NCBI GenBank assembly: GCA_937980205.1
Contig: CALJKW010000021.1
Coordinates: forward strand, 310,001 to 374,000
Length of the DNA stretch: 64,000 nt
Direction of reading: 5' to 3'
Source: an uncultured Myxococcales bacterium
GTDB taxonomy: Bacteria > Myxococcota > Myxococcia > Myxococcales > Myxococcaceae
Part shown: piece by piece, positions 17,470 to 25,427 of the stretch
Layout of the letters: the number at the start of each line of letters is the position of its first letter
Position numbering within the stretch: position 1 is the first letter of the stretch
The notes under the pieces: model-generated
Databases searched by the model: none
What the model was told of the DNA's origin: nothing
The model's input: the letters and a program-made list of their open reading frames with translations, nothing else
Translations under genes and position numbers: made by a program

Positions 17470-18914
17470 TACGGGCCGGCGTCGACGGGGGGCTCGGCGG
17501 AGCGGGCGGGGAGGTCGGGTTGCTCTCCGGCCTTCGGGCCTTCGCGCTCCATGAGCTCGGTGACGGCGGCGACGATCTCGCGGTTCGTGGTGCCGGCGCG
17601 CTTGAGCGCCTTCTCGAGGCGCTTGGCGAGCTCGAACGACTCCTTCGACTCGTCGGCCTTCATCGCGGCGCGCCGGTAGTCGACGGCGGCGAGGGCTCCG
17701 CGGCGCAGCACCTCGAGCGCGCGCTGCAGCTGGGCGTGCACCTCGGCGTTCATCTCCGAGCGCACCGCCTCTTTGAGGCCCCGCGCGTTGCCGAAGAACG
17801 CGCGGCCGAGATCTCCGAAGTCCTTCGGGTCGCCGGTCGGCAGGTCCTCGAGCACCAGCGCCGGCCACGACTCGGTGGGGAAGTTCTTCGGGTACACGTC
17901 GAACACCAGCTTCCCCTCGCGCGCGCGCACCGACGCCGAATACGTGCCGAACGGGAAGAAGATGCCCGTCGTGCTCGCCGCCTCGATCAGCCGCTTCCGG
18001 TCATCCGTCGCCAGCGTCCCGCTCGGCCCATCCGGCCGCTGCGCCGGCGACTTCTTCAGGAACGTGAGGAAGTCGCGCGCCTGGTCGATCTGGATCACCA
18101 CGTTCAGCGACGAGCCGCGCGAATACCCCGCGTGGTAGATGCCGACGAGCTCGTACTCTCCCGTCGCGCACGAGACGGCGAGCACCGGCGAGCCCGAGTT
18201 CCCCTGCGACAGGCGCGCGTCGATCACGAAGTCGTCGTGATCCCACTCCTTGAAGTCGTCGCGGTCGTAGGTCGAGATGACCGTCCCCAAGTTCGTCGCC
18301 TTGAACGCGCCCAGCGGAAAGCCGCGGACGTCGACGACGTTGCGCTCGCGCAGGCCTGCGCTCTTGCCGAACTTCCACGGCATCACGTTGAGCGCCGTGC
18401 CCTTGGCGCGGACGACGGCCAGGTCCAGCGCCGCGTCGGCGGCGACGCGCGACAGCGTCACGTCGTCGGCCTCGTAGTCGTCGCGCTCGTTCTCGACGAT
18501 GCGCACGCCGTCGGACACGCGCTTGCACCCCGCGGGGACGCCGTCGACGACGTGCTCGTCATCGGTCACCGGCGGAAACTCGACGACGTGCTGGTTGGTG
18601 GCGAGCAGCGTGTCGGCCTTGTCACGCCGGTACGCGAAGCCGGTGCCGTGCGCGGTGACGTTCTTCTTCGTGCGCTTGATCGAGCCGTCCGACGCGTACG
18701 ACACGCACTCGTACGTCGCGGTCACGCGCAGGCAGTAGGTGAACTGGTTCTCCGCGCGCGAGCTGAACTCCGCCGACTTCGGAGTGAGCGCGCTGAAGTC
18801 CGTCGCATACGCGCCCTGGCACCAGGGACGGGCGCGTGGGTCGATCGCAGCCAGCTTGTTCGGCGGGGCGGCCGACAGCACCACGGCAACGGCGACCCCG
18901 ACGGCGAACATCAA
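17469..18914 (-). CDS. Secreted trypsin-like serine protease
   Basis: A 481-residue protein with a short signal peptide (about 1-16). A chymotrypsin-fold domain (about 60-290) has the triad His109 in ATNQHVV, Asp164 in ALDLAVV and Ser240 in QGNSGSP. No PDZ domain follows, so it is not a classical DegP; the C-terminal 190 residues are charged and helical and end in a Pro/Asp-rich tail. It probably acts in the periplasm or outside the cell. ATGATG gives two adjacent starts. The gene stands alone, with a REP hairpin at its stop. Confidence 0.85.
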   Translation of the reverse strand: MMFAVGVAVAVVLSAAPPNKLAAIDPRARPWCQGAYATDFSALTPKSAEFSSRAENQFTYCLRVTATYECVSYASDGSIKRTKKNVTAHGTGFAYRRDKADTLLATNQHVVEFPPVTDDEHVVDGVPAGCKRVSDGVRIVENERDDYEADDVTLSRVAADAALDLAVVRAKGTALNVMPWKFGKSAGLRERNVVDVRGFPLGAFKATNLGTVISTYDRDDFKEWDHDDFVIDARLSQGNSGSPVLAVSCATGEYELVGIYHAGYSRGSSLNVVIQIDQARDFLTFLKKSPAQRPDGPSGTLATDDRKRLIEAASTTGIFFPFGTYSASVRAREGKLVFDVYPKNFPTESWPALVLEDLPTGDPKDFGDLGRAFFGNARGLKEAVRSEMNAEVHAQLQRALEVLRRGALAAVDYRRAAMKADESKESFELAKRLEKALKRAGTTNREIVAAVTELMEREGPKAGEQPDLPARSAEPPVDAGP

Positions 18915-19038
18915 GACCTCATCTTAGTGACCGGTGATTTGCCGCGCGAAACCGACATGTCGCTAACGACGAACCGCGCGATCGGCCAACGTCTTCCCAC
19001 GCTCGTCGGAGTCTGATGCCGCGCGAGCCGCGCTTCGA

Positions 19039-19755
19039 TCAAAGGCCGAGCGCGCCGATGAGCACCGGCACGGCGACCTCGACGCGCAGCGGCCGCCCGC
19101 CGACCGACACCGGCGTGAAACCGCGCGCGCGCAGCAGCTCGATCTCGAACGGCACCCAGCCGCCCTCGGGGCCGATCGCGAGCGCGGCGCGCTGGCCGGG
19201 CTGTCGCCGCGCCAGCACGTCTGCAGCTCCGGGATGGGGCGTGTACCGGACGGTCCCGGGCACGAGCCACGCGTCGAGCTCGTCCTCGACGAACGGCTTG
19301 AAGCGCTCGCGGGTGATGACCTGTGGCGGCACGGTGTCGCGGCCCTGCTCGAGGCCGAGGCGGATGAGGCCGCCCAGGAACTCGGGCACGAGCACCTTCG
19401 AGTCGAAGTACGACTTCTCGACGCGCGCGGCGTTGAGCAGCACGACGCGATCGACGCCGAGCGAGGCGACGGCGGGGATGACCTTCTTGAGCGCCTTCGG
19501 CCGCGGGATCGCGAGCAGGAGATCGACGTTGGCGCGTGGTGGCGGAGGCTCGTCGAGCTTCGTCTCCAGCACGAGCTCGTCGCGAGTGAGCGCGCGGATG
19601 CGGGCGGTGCCGGTGTTGCCGCCGAGGACTCCGGCCTTGAGCGAGTCGCCCTCGCGGGCCTGGAGCACCTCGCGCGCGTGCTGAAGCCTGCGGCCGGTGA
19701 TGCGCGCGGTGCCGTCGGCGGCGAGCTCGGAGGGCTCGAGCAGCAGCAGGTTCAT
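19039..19755 (-). CDS. rsmE: 16S rRNA m3U1498 methyltransferase
   Basis: A 238-residue SPOUT methyltransferase of normal length. An N-terminal PUA-like region (GRRLQHAREVLQAREGDSL) precedes the knotted SAM-binding domain with ALAIGPEGGWVPFE and the GGRPLRVE knot motif. It methylates U1498 of 16S rRNA. The ATG overlaps the stop of the upstream lipoprotein gene (ATGA, 19752-19755). Confidence 0.95.
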   Translation of the reverse strand: MNLLLLEPSELAADGTARITGRRLQHAREVLQAREGDSLKAGVLGGNTGTARIRALTRDELVLETKLDEPPPPRANVDLLLAIPRPKALKKVIPAVASLGVDRVVLLNAARVEKSYFDSKVLVPEFLGGLIRLGLEQGRDTVPPQVITRERFKPFVEDELDAWLVPGTVRYTPHPGAADVLARRQPGQRAALAIGPEGGWVPFEIELLRARGFTPVSVGGRPLRVEVAVPVLIGALGL

Positions 19756-20348
19756 TTCGGGGCCGGGGCCGGGGGCGCGGGCGCGGGCGTGCCGGCGTCG
19801 ATGGCGAACTGCACGGTCTTCATCAGCTCGCCGCACTTCGGGCGGTCAGCAGGCTGCGCGGTGCAGACGGCGCTGGCGTGCCAGCAGTCGCCCTTGTCGT
19901 CGAGCCAGAGGGCGGTGTGGCTCGAGGTGGCGAGCTTGCCGGCGAGGTCGCCCTCGACGGTGTAGTGGAGGAAGTCTCCGACCCACTTGCGGTCGGAGTC
20001 GACGGTCTTGAGGCCCGACTTCTCGCCGGCGGCGAGCTCCTGGTTGACGAGCTCGGTGAGGAGCACGGTGGTGGAGACCTTGTCCCACTCGGGCTGGTGC
20101 TGCAGGCGGGAGAGGCTGAGCGCGACCTGCATCTTGGCGAGCTTGTTCACCCAGACGCGGTTCTGGGTCTCGACCTTGCCGTCGCCCTGGAGCTTCTGCG
20201 CGCGCTCCATGTCGTCGACGAAGCCGGGCGGCACCGCGATGGAGACGGGCCCGACCGAGTAGCGGGGCTCGTCCTTCTTCGCGGGGCAGGCCAGGAGCGA
20301 CGCTGCGCAAAAAAACGCAAGCGCCGCTTTTTCGCGCACCGGAGGCAT
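19752..20348 (-). CDS. Lipoprotein of unknown function
   Basis: A 198-residue exported protein. The chosen ATG (complement 20346-20348) gives a signal peptide with lipobox LLAC at about 18-21. The mature part starts with a strand-rich section and has four further cysteines (GDCWHASAVC and PKCG), then a low-complexity Ala/Pro tail. It resembles small serum-domain lipoproteins of myxobacteria only in general form. It is coupled to rsmE by a four-base overlap, which probably reflects transcription, not a shared function. Confidence 0.7.
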   Translation of the reverse strand: MPPVREKAALAFFCAASLLACPAKKDEPRYSVGPVSIAVPPGFVDDMERAQKLQGDGKVETQNRVWVNKLAKMQVALSLSRLQHQPEWDKVSTTVLLTELVNQELAAGEKSGLKTVDSDRKWVGDFLHYTVEGDLAGKLATSSHTALWLDDKGDCWHASAVCTAQPADRPKCGELMKTVQFAIDAGTPAPAPPAPAPK

Positions 20349-20363
20349 TTCAGAAGGTTGCAA

Positions 20364-20384
20364 AAATGGGGACAGGCCCCATTT
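20364..20384. repeat. Solo REP hairpin
   Basis: AAATGGGG-ACAGG-CCCCATTT is a perfect 8+5+8 hairpin with the same core as the REP units at 5657 and 6484, in the opposite orientation. It lies four bases from the stop codon of the PreA-like gene and 15 bases upstream of the lipoprotein start. Confidence 0.75.
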
Positions 20385-20388
20385 CGAC

Positions 20389-21510
20389 TCAGCGTGTGGC
20401 CGTGAGGGAGTCGGTCTCGGCCTTGATCTCGCCCTTCCAGGTCTCGGCGTCCTTGTTGGCGCCGGTCTTGGCGGCCTTGGCGGCGCGCTGGCGCTCGACG
20501 AGATCGAAGTGGGTGGAGAAGTAGGGCAGCGCCTTGCCGCGGAGCTCCTCGAGGCGCTCGAACTTGTGGTCGACGAGGACCTTGGTGAGCTCTTCCTTGA
20601 GCTTCCCGATCACCTCGTAGCCCTGGAGCATGGCGCCGGTGCAGACCTGCACGGTGTGCGAGCCGAGCGCGACGAACTGCGCGGCGTCGAAGCCGGTCTC
20701 GATGCCGCCCATGCCGGAGATGGGGACGCCCGGAATCGCGCGCGCGATCTCCATCACGTGGCGCAGCGCGATCGGGCGCACGGCCTGGCCGGAGTAGCCG
20801 CCGGGCACGGTGTAGCCCTCGACGGTCGGCATCGGGCGCAGCGTGCGCAGGTCGACGCCGATGACGGAGAGGATCGTGTTGATGGTGGAGATGCCGTCGG
20901 CGCCGGCCTTCATCGCGGCCTGCGCGGGCACCTTCGGAGAGCCGACGTTGGGCGTCATCTTGGCCCACACGGGGATCTTGGCGACCTCCTTGACCCAGCC
21001 GACGACCTCCTCGCAGATGGAGGGATCTTCGCCCATGGCCATGCCCATCTTGCGCTCGGGCAGGCCGTGCGGGCACGAGAGGTTGAGCTCGAAGCCGTCG
21101 ACGCCGGTCTCCTGGACCTCGCGGATGATCTGCTGCCAGGCCTCTTTGCGGTACTCCTCCATGACCGAGGCGATGAGGACGCGGTTCGTGTACTGCTTCT
21201 TGAGCTGGCGGAACTCGTCGAGCCAGGTCGCGTAGGGGCGGTCGGAGATGAGCTCGATGTTCTCGAAGCCGACGACGACGTCGGGCTTGTTCGGGTCCTT
21301 CAGCTTCCCGTAGCGGGGCGCGGTGTTGACGACCTTCGAAGCGTCGAGGCTGATGGTCTTGCCGACGACTCCGCCCCAGCCGAGGTCGAAGGACTTCGCG
21401 ATGACCTTCGCGTTCGTGCCCGGAGGACCGGAGCCGAGCAGGAACGGGTTCTCGAAGTTGATGCGCGTGACCGTCGTCTGGAGAGTGGGCGCCATAGGAG
21501 GACGGGGCAT
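20389..21510 (-). CDS. Dihydropyrimidine dehydrogenase-like flavoprotein (PreA type without ferredoxin domain)
   Basis: A 373-residue class-1 dihydroorotate/dihydropyrimidine dehydrogenase fold. The FMN barrel shows NPFLLGSGPPG, GGVVGKTISL and the dihydropyrimidine-dehydrogenase active loop ELNLSCPHG with catalytic Cys146. PreA normally carries a C-terminal 2x[4Fe-4S] domain; here no CxxCxxC cluster exists and the last 70 residues are charged helices. The electron partner must therefore differ, or be encoded elsewhere. No preT lies nearby. The first ATG was used; a second, five codons on, is equally possible. Confidence 0.8.
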   Translation of the reverse strand: MPRPPMAPTLQTTVTRINFENPFLLGSGPPGTNAKVIAKSFDLGWGGVVGKTISLDASKVVNTAPRYGKLKDPNKPDVVVGFENIELISDRPYATWLDEFRQLKKQYTNRVLIASVMEEYRKEAWQQIIREVQETGVDGFELNLSCPHGLPERKMGMAMGEDPSICEEVVGWVKEVAKIPVWAKMTPNVGSPKVPAQAAMKAGADGISTINTILSVIGVDLRTLRPMPTVEGYTVPGGYSGQAVRPIALRHVMEIARAIPGVPISGMGGIETGFDAAQFVALGSHTVQVCTGAMLQGYEVIGKLKEELTKVLVDHKFERLEELRGKALPYFSTHFDLVERQRAAKAAKTGANKDAETWKGEIKAETDSLTATR

Positions 21511-21561
21511 AGCCCGGGAGTGGGGGCCGGTGCCAGTTGCTGGTGCTGGGTTGTAACGGCC

Positions 21562-21591
21562 GGGTTCGGGTTCGGGTTCGCGTTCGGGTTC
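21562..21591. repeat. Short tandem repeat of GGGTTC
   Basis: Five six-base units (three exact, one GCGTTC, one exact) in the intergenic space upstream of the DTW-domain gene. Six-base units keep one face of the helix only loosely; probably a slippage tract. Confidence 0.7.
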
Positions 21592-21629
21592 GTCTGAGCG
21601 TCGGTGGGTGCGTGTTATGAGCGGGGCGG

Positions 21630-22772
21630 TTGACCGCGTCTCCTCCCGAGTTTCGTGAAGTGTGCTGGCAGTGCCGGCGGCCGCGCGTGGTGTGCTGGTG
21701 CCACGCGCTCAAGCCGATGCACAGCCCGACGCGGATCGTGTTCGTGCAGCACCCGCGGGAGGCGAGGGTGCCGGTGTCGACGTGCCGGATGGCGCACCTG
21801 TCGCTGCCGAACTCGGAGCTGCACGTGGCGATGCACGGCGAGGCGCTGGAGCTGCCGCCGGACGCCGCGGTGCTGTTCCCGAGCGAAGAGGCGGTCGACG
21901 TGAAGGAGGTCGAGCGGCCGCCGAGCACGCTGGTGGTGGTCGACGGCACGTGGTCGAACGCGAAGAAGGTGGTGAACCGCAGCCCGAAGCTCAAGGCGCT
22001 GCCGCGGATCTCGCTGAACCCGGATCGGCCGGGCAACTACCGCATCCGGAAAGAGCCGAAGGCGCACTGCCTGTCGACGATCGAGGCGGTGGCGCTGGTG
22101 CTGGGGGTCTTCGAGAAGCAGCCGGAGAAGTTCCAGCCGATCCTGCAGGTGTTCGACCGCATGGTCGACACGCAGATCGAGCACATCGGTCGCGGGCCGT
22201 CGCGACACGCGCGGTGGAGACAGCGCAACAAGTCGAAGCCGGACGTGCTGGCGCCGCTGCGGGAAGAGTGGGCGCGGCTCGTCATCGCGTACGCGGAAGG
22301 CAACGGCATGCCGTCGGCGGTGCCGGGCGAGCGCGTGCGCCCGGAGCTGATTCAGCTGGTGGCGGTGCGACCGGCGAGCGGCGAGCGGTTCGAGGTGGTG
22401 CTGGCGCCGAGGCGAGAGCTGGCGCCGAGGGTGGCGTTCCACCTCGACGTGTCCGAAGAGGCGCTGCGCCACGGGCTGTCGGTGGAGGAAGCCCTCGCGC
22501 GGTGGCGGTCGTTCTGCGGCGGCGAAGCGGTGGTGGCGACGTGGGGAGGCTTCACGCTGGATCTGCTGGAAGTGGAAGGCGAGCAGCCGGCGCGCACGCT
22601 GAACCTCAAGCACCTGGCGTCACAGCACGTGTACCGCTCGACGGGAGGCATCGAGCGCTTCGCGGAAGAGCTGGGCCACAACCCGGTGGAGGGCCGCGGG
22701 CGAGCGGGGCGAAGAATCGCCGCGCTGGAGCACATCGCGCGAACGCTCACGTTCCCGGCTACGTCCGCGTAG
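21630..22772 (+). CDS. tapT: tRNA-uridine aminocarboxypropyltransferase (DTW domain) with C-terminal extension
   Basis: The first about 225 residues are a DTW-domain enzyme that puts the acp3 group on a tRNA uridine using SAM. Evidence: zinc-like cysteines 12, 15, 22 and 24 (CWQC...CWCH), the VVVDGTWSNAKK signature and RKEPKAHCLSTIEA. The family usually ends here; about 150 further residues follow (VIAYAEG to the end), with patterns such as VVATWGGFTLDLL and GRGRAGRRIAALEHIARTL that faintly recall an RNase-H-fold exonuclease. No ATG is near, so the TTG at 21630 was taken as start. A GGGTTC tandem tract lies upstream. Confidence 0.82.
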   Translation: MTASPPEFREVCWQCRRPRVVCWCHALKPMHSPTRIVFVQHPREARVPVSTCRMAHLSLPNSELHVAMHGEALELPPDAAVLFPSEEAVDVKEVERPPSTLVVVDGTWSNAKKVVNRSPKLKALPRISLNPDRPGNYRIRKEPKAHCLSTIEAVALVLGVFEKQPEKFQPILQVFDRMVDTQIEHIGRGPSRHARWRQRNKSKPDVLAPLREEWARLVIAYAEGNGMPSAVPGERVRPELIQLVAVRPASGERFEVVLAPRRELAPRVAFHLDVSEEALRHGLSVEEALARWRSFCGGEAVVATWGGFTLDLLEVEGEQPARTLNLKHLASQHVYRSTGGIERFAEELGHNPVEGRGRAGRRIAALEHIARTLTFPATSA

Positions 22773-23198
22773 ACGTGCCGCTGCCGGCACACGGGCGCGT
22801 CGAATCGTTCACGGGACCGCTGCCAGCATTGGGAGTTGCGCAAGGCGGCCTTCCTCGGAGGCTCCGTGCACCGAGAGCTCCAGTGAGGGCACGTCGGGCT
22901 TCGACGCTGAAGGGGATTCCCATGATGCCGGACCGGACGCTGGATCCGGCGTACGACCCCGCCGCACCAAGTCGCCCAGTCGTTCTTGTCGGATGCCGGC
23001 CACGTCTGTGCGACAGCGCTGTACCTGGCCGGGCTGGACCCGGATGCGCTGAGCACCGCTGGAGGGGCCGGAACGTGCGCGCACCGATGCGGTTCTTGAA
23101 GAAACCGTGAATTGTGGTGCGGGGTTTGGGGACAGGTCTGCGATGCGGACCCCGTCTCGACTTAACTGCGTGGCTCTCGTATACGCAGCGGTCCCCAG
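22773..23198 (+). other. Intergenic region before the polysaccharide locus, possible gene remnants
   Basis: No convincing gene in 426 bases. Two short open stretches read like protein fragments without starts: one ending at 22884 (...HWELRKAAFLGGS...) and one at 22968-23099 (QVAQSFLSDAGHVCATALY...). They are in different frames and could be decayed coding DNA. A partial REP core (GGGGACAGG, about 23128-23136) and a promoter-like pair precede the next gene. Confidence 0.4.
23157..23185 (+). promoter_or_regulatory. Putative housekeeping-type promoter of the polysaccharide locus
   Basis: TCGACT (23157-23162) and TATACG (23180-23185), 17 bases apart, the same style as the lon promoter. The start codon would follow the transcription start by only about seven bases. 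No JUMPstart/ops element was seen. Confidence 0.3.
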
Positions 23199-25424
23199 AT
23201 GAACATGAGCGACACCCCTCAACCCTCTGCGGCCCCTGCCGAGGGGCAGATCGACTTTCGGGTTTATTGGCGCGTCATTCAGCGCCGCAGGTGGCTGATC
23301 CTCGGCCTTTTCATGGCATCGGTGCTGCTCGCGGCCGCGTACTCGCTGCGTCTGCCACGCATCTACCAAGCGTCGGCGACTCTCCTGATCGAGGCCTCGG
23401 CGCCAAAACCGGTTGGTGGCGTCACCGACGTCGCCGACTCGACCTCTGGGGTCTACTGGTTCAACAAGGAGTACTACGAGACCCAGTACAACGTGGTTCG
23501 GAGCCGAGCAGTCGCAGCGCGGGTCGCGAGCCTCATCACTACGGCGCGGGACGATCATTTCCTGGCGCTCGACTCGGTTCCATCGGAGGAGGCTCGTGCT
23601 TCTGGGCTGAAGGCCCTGGCCGCTCTCCGGCAGACCATCGTCTCTGCGCCCGAGCCCGCCAACGTTCTGATGGGCCGCATTCAGGTCGAGCCCGTCAAGG
23701 ACTCCCGCATCGCCAAGCTCAGCGTGGAAGACCCCGATCCGGTTCTCGCTGCAGCGCTCACCAACGCCTTCGCGCAGGCGTACATGGAGTTCAATCTCGC
23801 GGCGAAGAGCGTTACGACCGAGAAGGCGTTCGAGTCGGTCGCTCTTCAGCTGCCCGATCTTGAGGCGAAGCTCGAGAAGTCCTCCGCCGAGTTCGCCCAG
23901 TTCAAGAAGAAGCACAACATCGTCTCGACCAGCTGGGAGGACAAGCAGAACATCATCAGCCAGCGCATCACCCGGCTCAGCGAAGAGCTGACCACGGTGC
24001 AGCTACGCAAGAGCAACGTGAAGGCGCGGCTGGACTCGATCCTGTTGCTGCAGAAGGACAAGGAGGGCGGCGACGCCACGAGGTTGCTCCTGCCCAGCGC
24101 CCTCGCTGGCCAGGTAACCCTGCTGCGGCAACGGGTGACCGATATTCGAGGGGAATGCGCAGAGCTCCAGGAGCGCCTGCTTGACCAGCACCCGCGCATG
24201 CTCACGTGTCGGCAGAAACTGAAGTTCGCCGAGAACGCGCTCGAGAATGAGGTCGAGACCGCGCTCGCAGCCGCAAAGGCCGACTATGCCGAGGTGCTGT
24301 CCATCGAGAAGAGCCTGCAGGCCAACATCTCAGAGGCCAAAGCGGAGGCGCTCGCCACCCTCGACTACGAACCGGAGTACCTCAAGCTCAAGCGCAGTCA
24401 CGAGTACAACCTCAAGCTCTACGATGTTGCGCTGAAGAGCCTCAAAGAGGGCGGCCTGTCGAGCTCGACCCGCATGAACAACATCTCGATGCTTGATGCG
24501 GCGCAGTCGCCGACGGGGCCGAGCAAGCCCAACGTTCGCAACATCTTGTTGATGGGCGCGTTGATCGGCCTGCTGCTGGGCCTCGGTCTCGCCTTTGGGC
24601 TCGAGTTCCTCGATAACACGCTCACGACGCAGCAGCAGGTGGAAGAAGGGCTCGGAGTGGCCTTCCTGGGCATTCTGCCCTCGTACGACAGCAAGGGCAG
24701 CCCTACGCCCGATCTGGTCGTCGCTGAACAGCCAAAGAGTGCAATTGCTGAGTGCTGTCGCGCGATTCGAACAAACCTCCTGTTCATGTCGCCAGACAAA
24801 CCGTTGAAGAGCATTCTGGTGACGTCCGCGGGTCCCCGGGAGGGAAAAACTACCACTGCCGCGAGCCTCGCCATCACCATGGCTCGCAGCGGCAACCGCG
24901 TGCTCTTGGTCGACGCTGACTTGAGGCGCCCCCGCGTGCACAGCGCGTTCAAAATTCCGAACGCCGCCGGGCTGTCTTCGCTCATCCTCGGACAGGGTAC
25001 GCTCTCGGACACCGTTCGCTCGTCGGGTGTGGATGGGCTGTCCCTGCTGACTTGCGGCCCGGTACCACCGAATCCCTCAGAGCTGCTTCACACGCAGGCC
25101 TTCGCCGCGCTCCTCCGTGAGATGACCACCACCTACGATCGCGTGATCATAGACTCGCCGCCGGTGGCGGCCGTGTCAGATGCAGTAGTGGTCAGCACGC
25201 AGGTGGATGGAACCGTGCTCGTGCTCAAGGCCGGTGAGACCGCGAAAGACGTGGCCAAGCGCATGGTGCGCGTGCTGCGCGACGTGAAGGCCAACATCTT
25301 CGGGGCGCTGCTCAACGACATCGACCTCGAAGACCGCCAAGCGGGCGGCTACTACTACTATTCGAAGTACGGCTACTACTACGGGGAGTCCGAGGGAGCT
25401 CCGAAGAACGGCTCGGTTGCGTGA
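23199..25424 (+). CDS. Wzc-type polysaccharide co-polymerase and tyrosine autokinase
   Basis: A 741-residue inner-membrane protein that controls polysaccharide chain length and export. A Wzz domain with one N-terminal membrane segment (about 33-50), a long periplasmic coiled-coil region, a GNVR-type segment and a second membrane segment (about 447-468) are followed by a cytoplasmic BY-kinase: Walker A GPREGKTTT (about 545-553), Walker A' LLVDADLRRP and Walker B VIIDSPP. The C-terminus has a tyrosine cluster (GGYYYYSKYGYYYGE) that is autophosphorylated in the family. It heads a long operon; the next ATG is four bases after its stop. Confidence 0.95.
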   Translation: MNMSDTPQPSAAPAEGQIDFRVYWRVIQRRRWLILGLFMASVLLAAAYSLRLPRIYQASATLLIEASAPKPVGGVTDVADSTSGVYWFNKEYYETQYNVVRSRAVAARVASLITTARDDHFLALDSVPSEEARASGLKALAALRQTIVSAPEPANVLMGRIQVEPVKDSRIAKLSVEDPDPVLAAALTNAFAQAYMEFNLAAKSVTTEKAFESVALQLPDLEAKLEKSSAEFAQFKKKHNIVSTSWEDKQNIISQRITRLSEELTTVQLRKSNVKARLDSILLLQKDKEGGDATRLLLPSALAGQVTLLRQRVTDIRGECAELQERLLDQHPRMLTCRQKLKFAENALENEVETALAAAKADYAEVLSIEKSLQANISEAKAEALATLDYEPEYLKLKRSHEYNLKLYDVALKSLKEGGLSSSTRMNNISMLDAAQSPTGPSKPNVRNILLMGALIGLLLGLGLAFGLEFLDNTLTTQQQVEEGLGVAFLGILPSYDSKGSPTPDLVVAEQPKSAIAECCRAIRTNLLFMSPDKPLKSILVTSAGPREGKTTTAASLAITMARSGNRVLLVDADLRRPRVHSAFKIPNAAGLSSLILGQGTLSDTVRSSGVDGLSLLTCGPVPPNPSELLHTQAFAALLREMTTTYDRVIIDSPPVAAVSDAVVVSTQVDGTVLVLKAGETAKDVAKRMVRVLRDVKANIFGALLNDIDLEDRQAGGYYYYSKYGYYYGESEGAPKNGSVA

Positions 25425-25427
25425 GAC

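Noticed and set aside
21562..21591. CRISPR or regulatory repeat array
   Set aside because: Units of six bases without spacers are a simple tandem repeat.
20147..22036. 629-residue minus-strand frame across the PreA-like and DTW genes
   Set aside because: Shadow of two real genes with clear family motifs in other frames.
23125..23138. A fifth REP element
   Set aside because: Only the GGGGACAGG half is present, with no matching arm.
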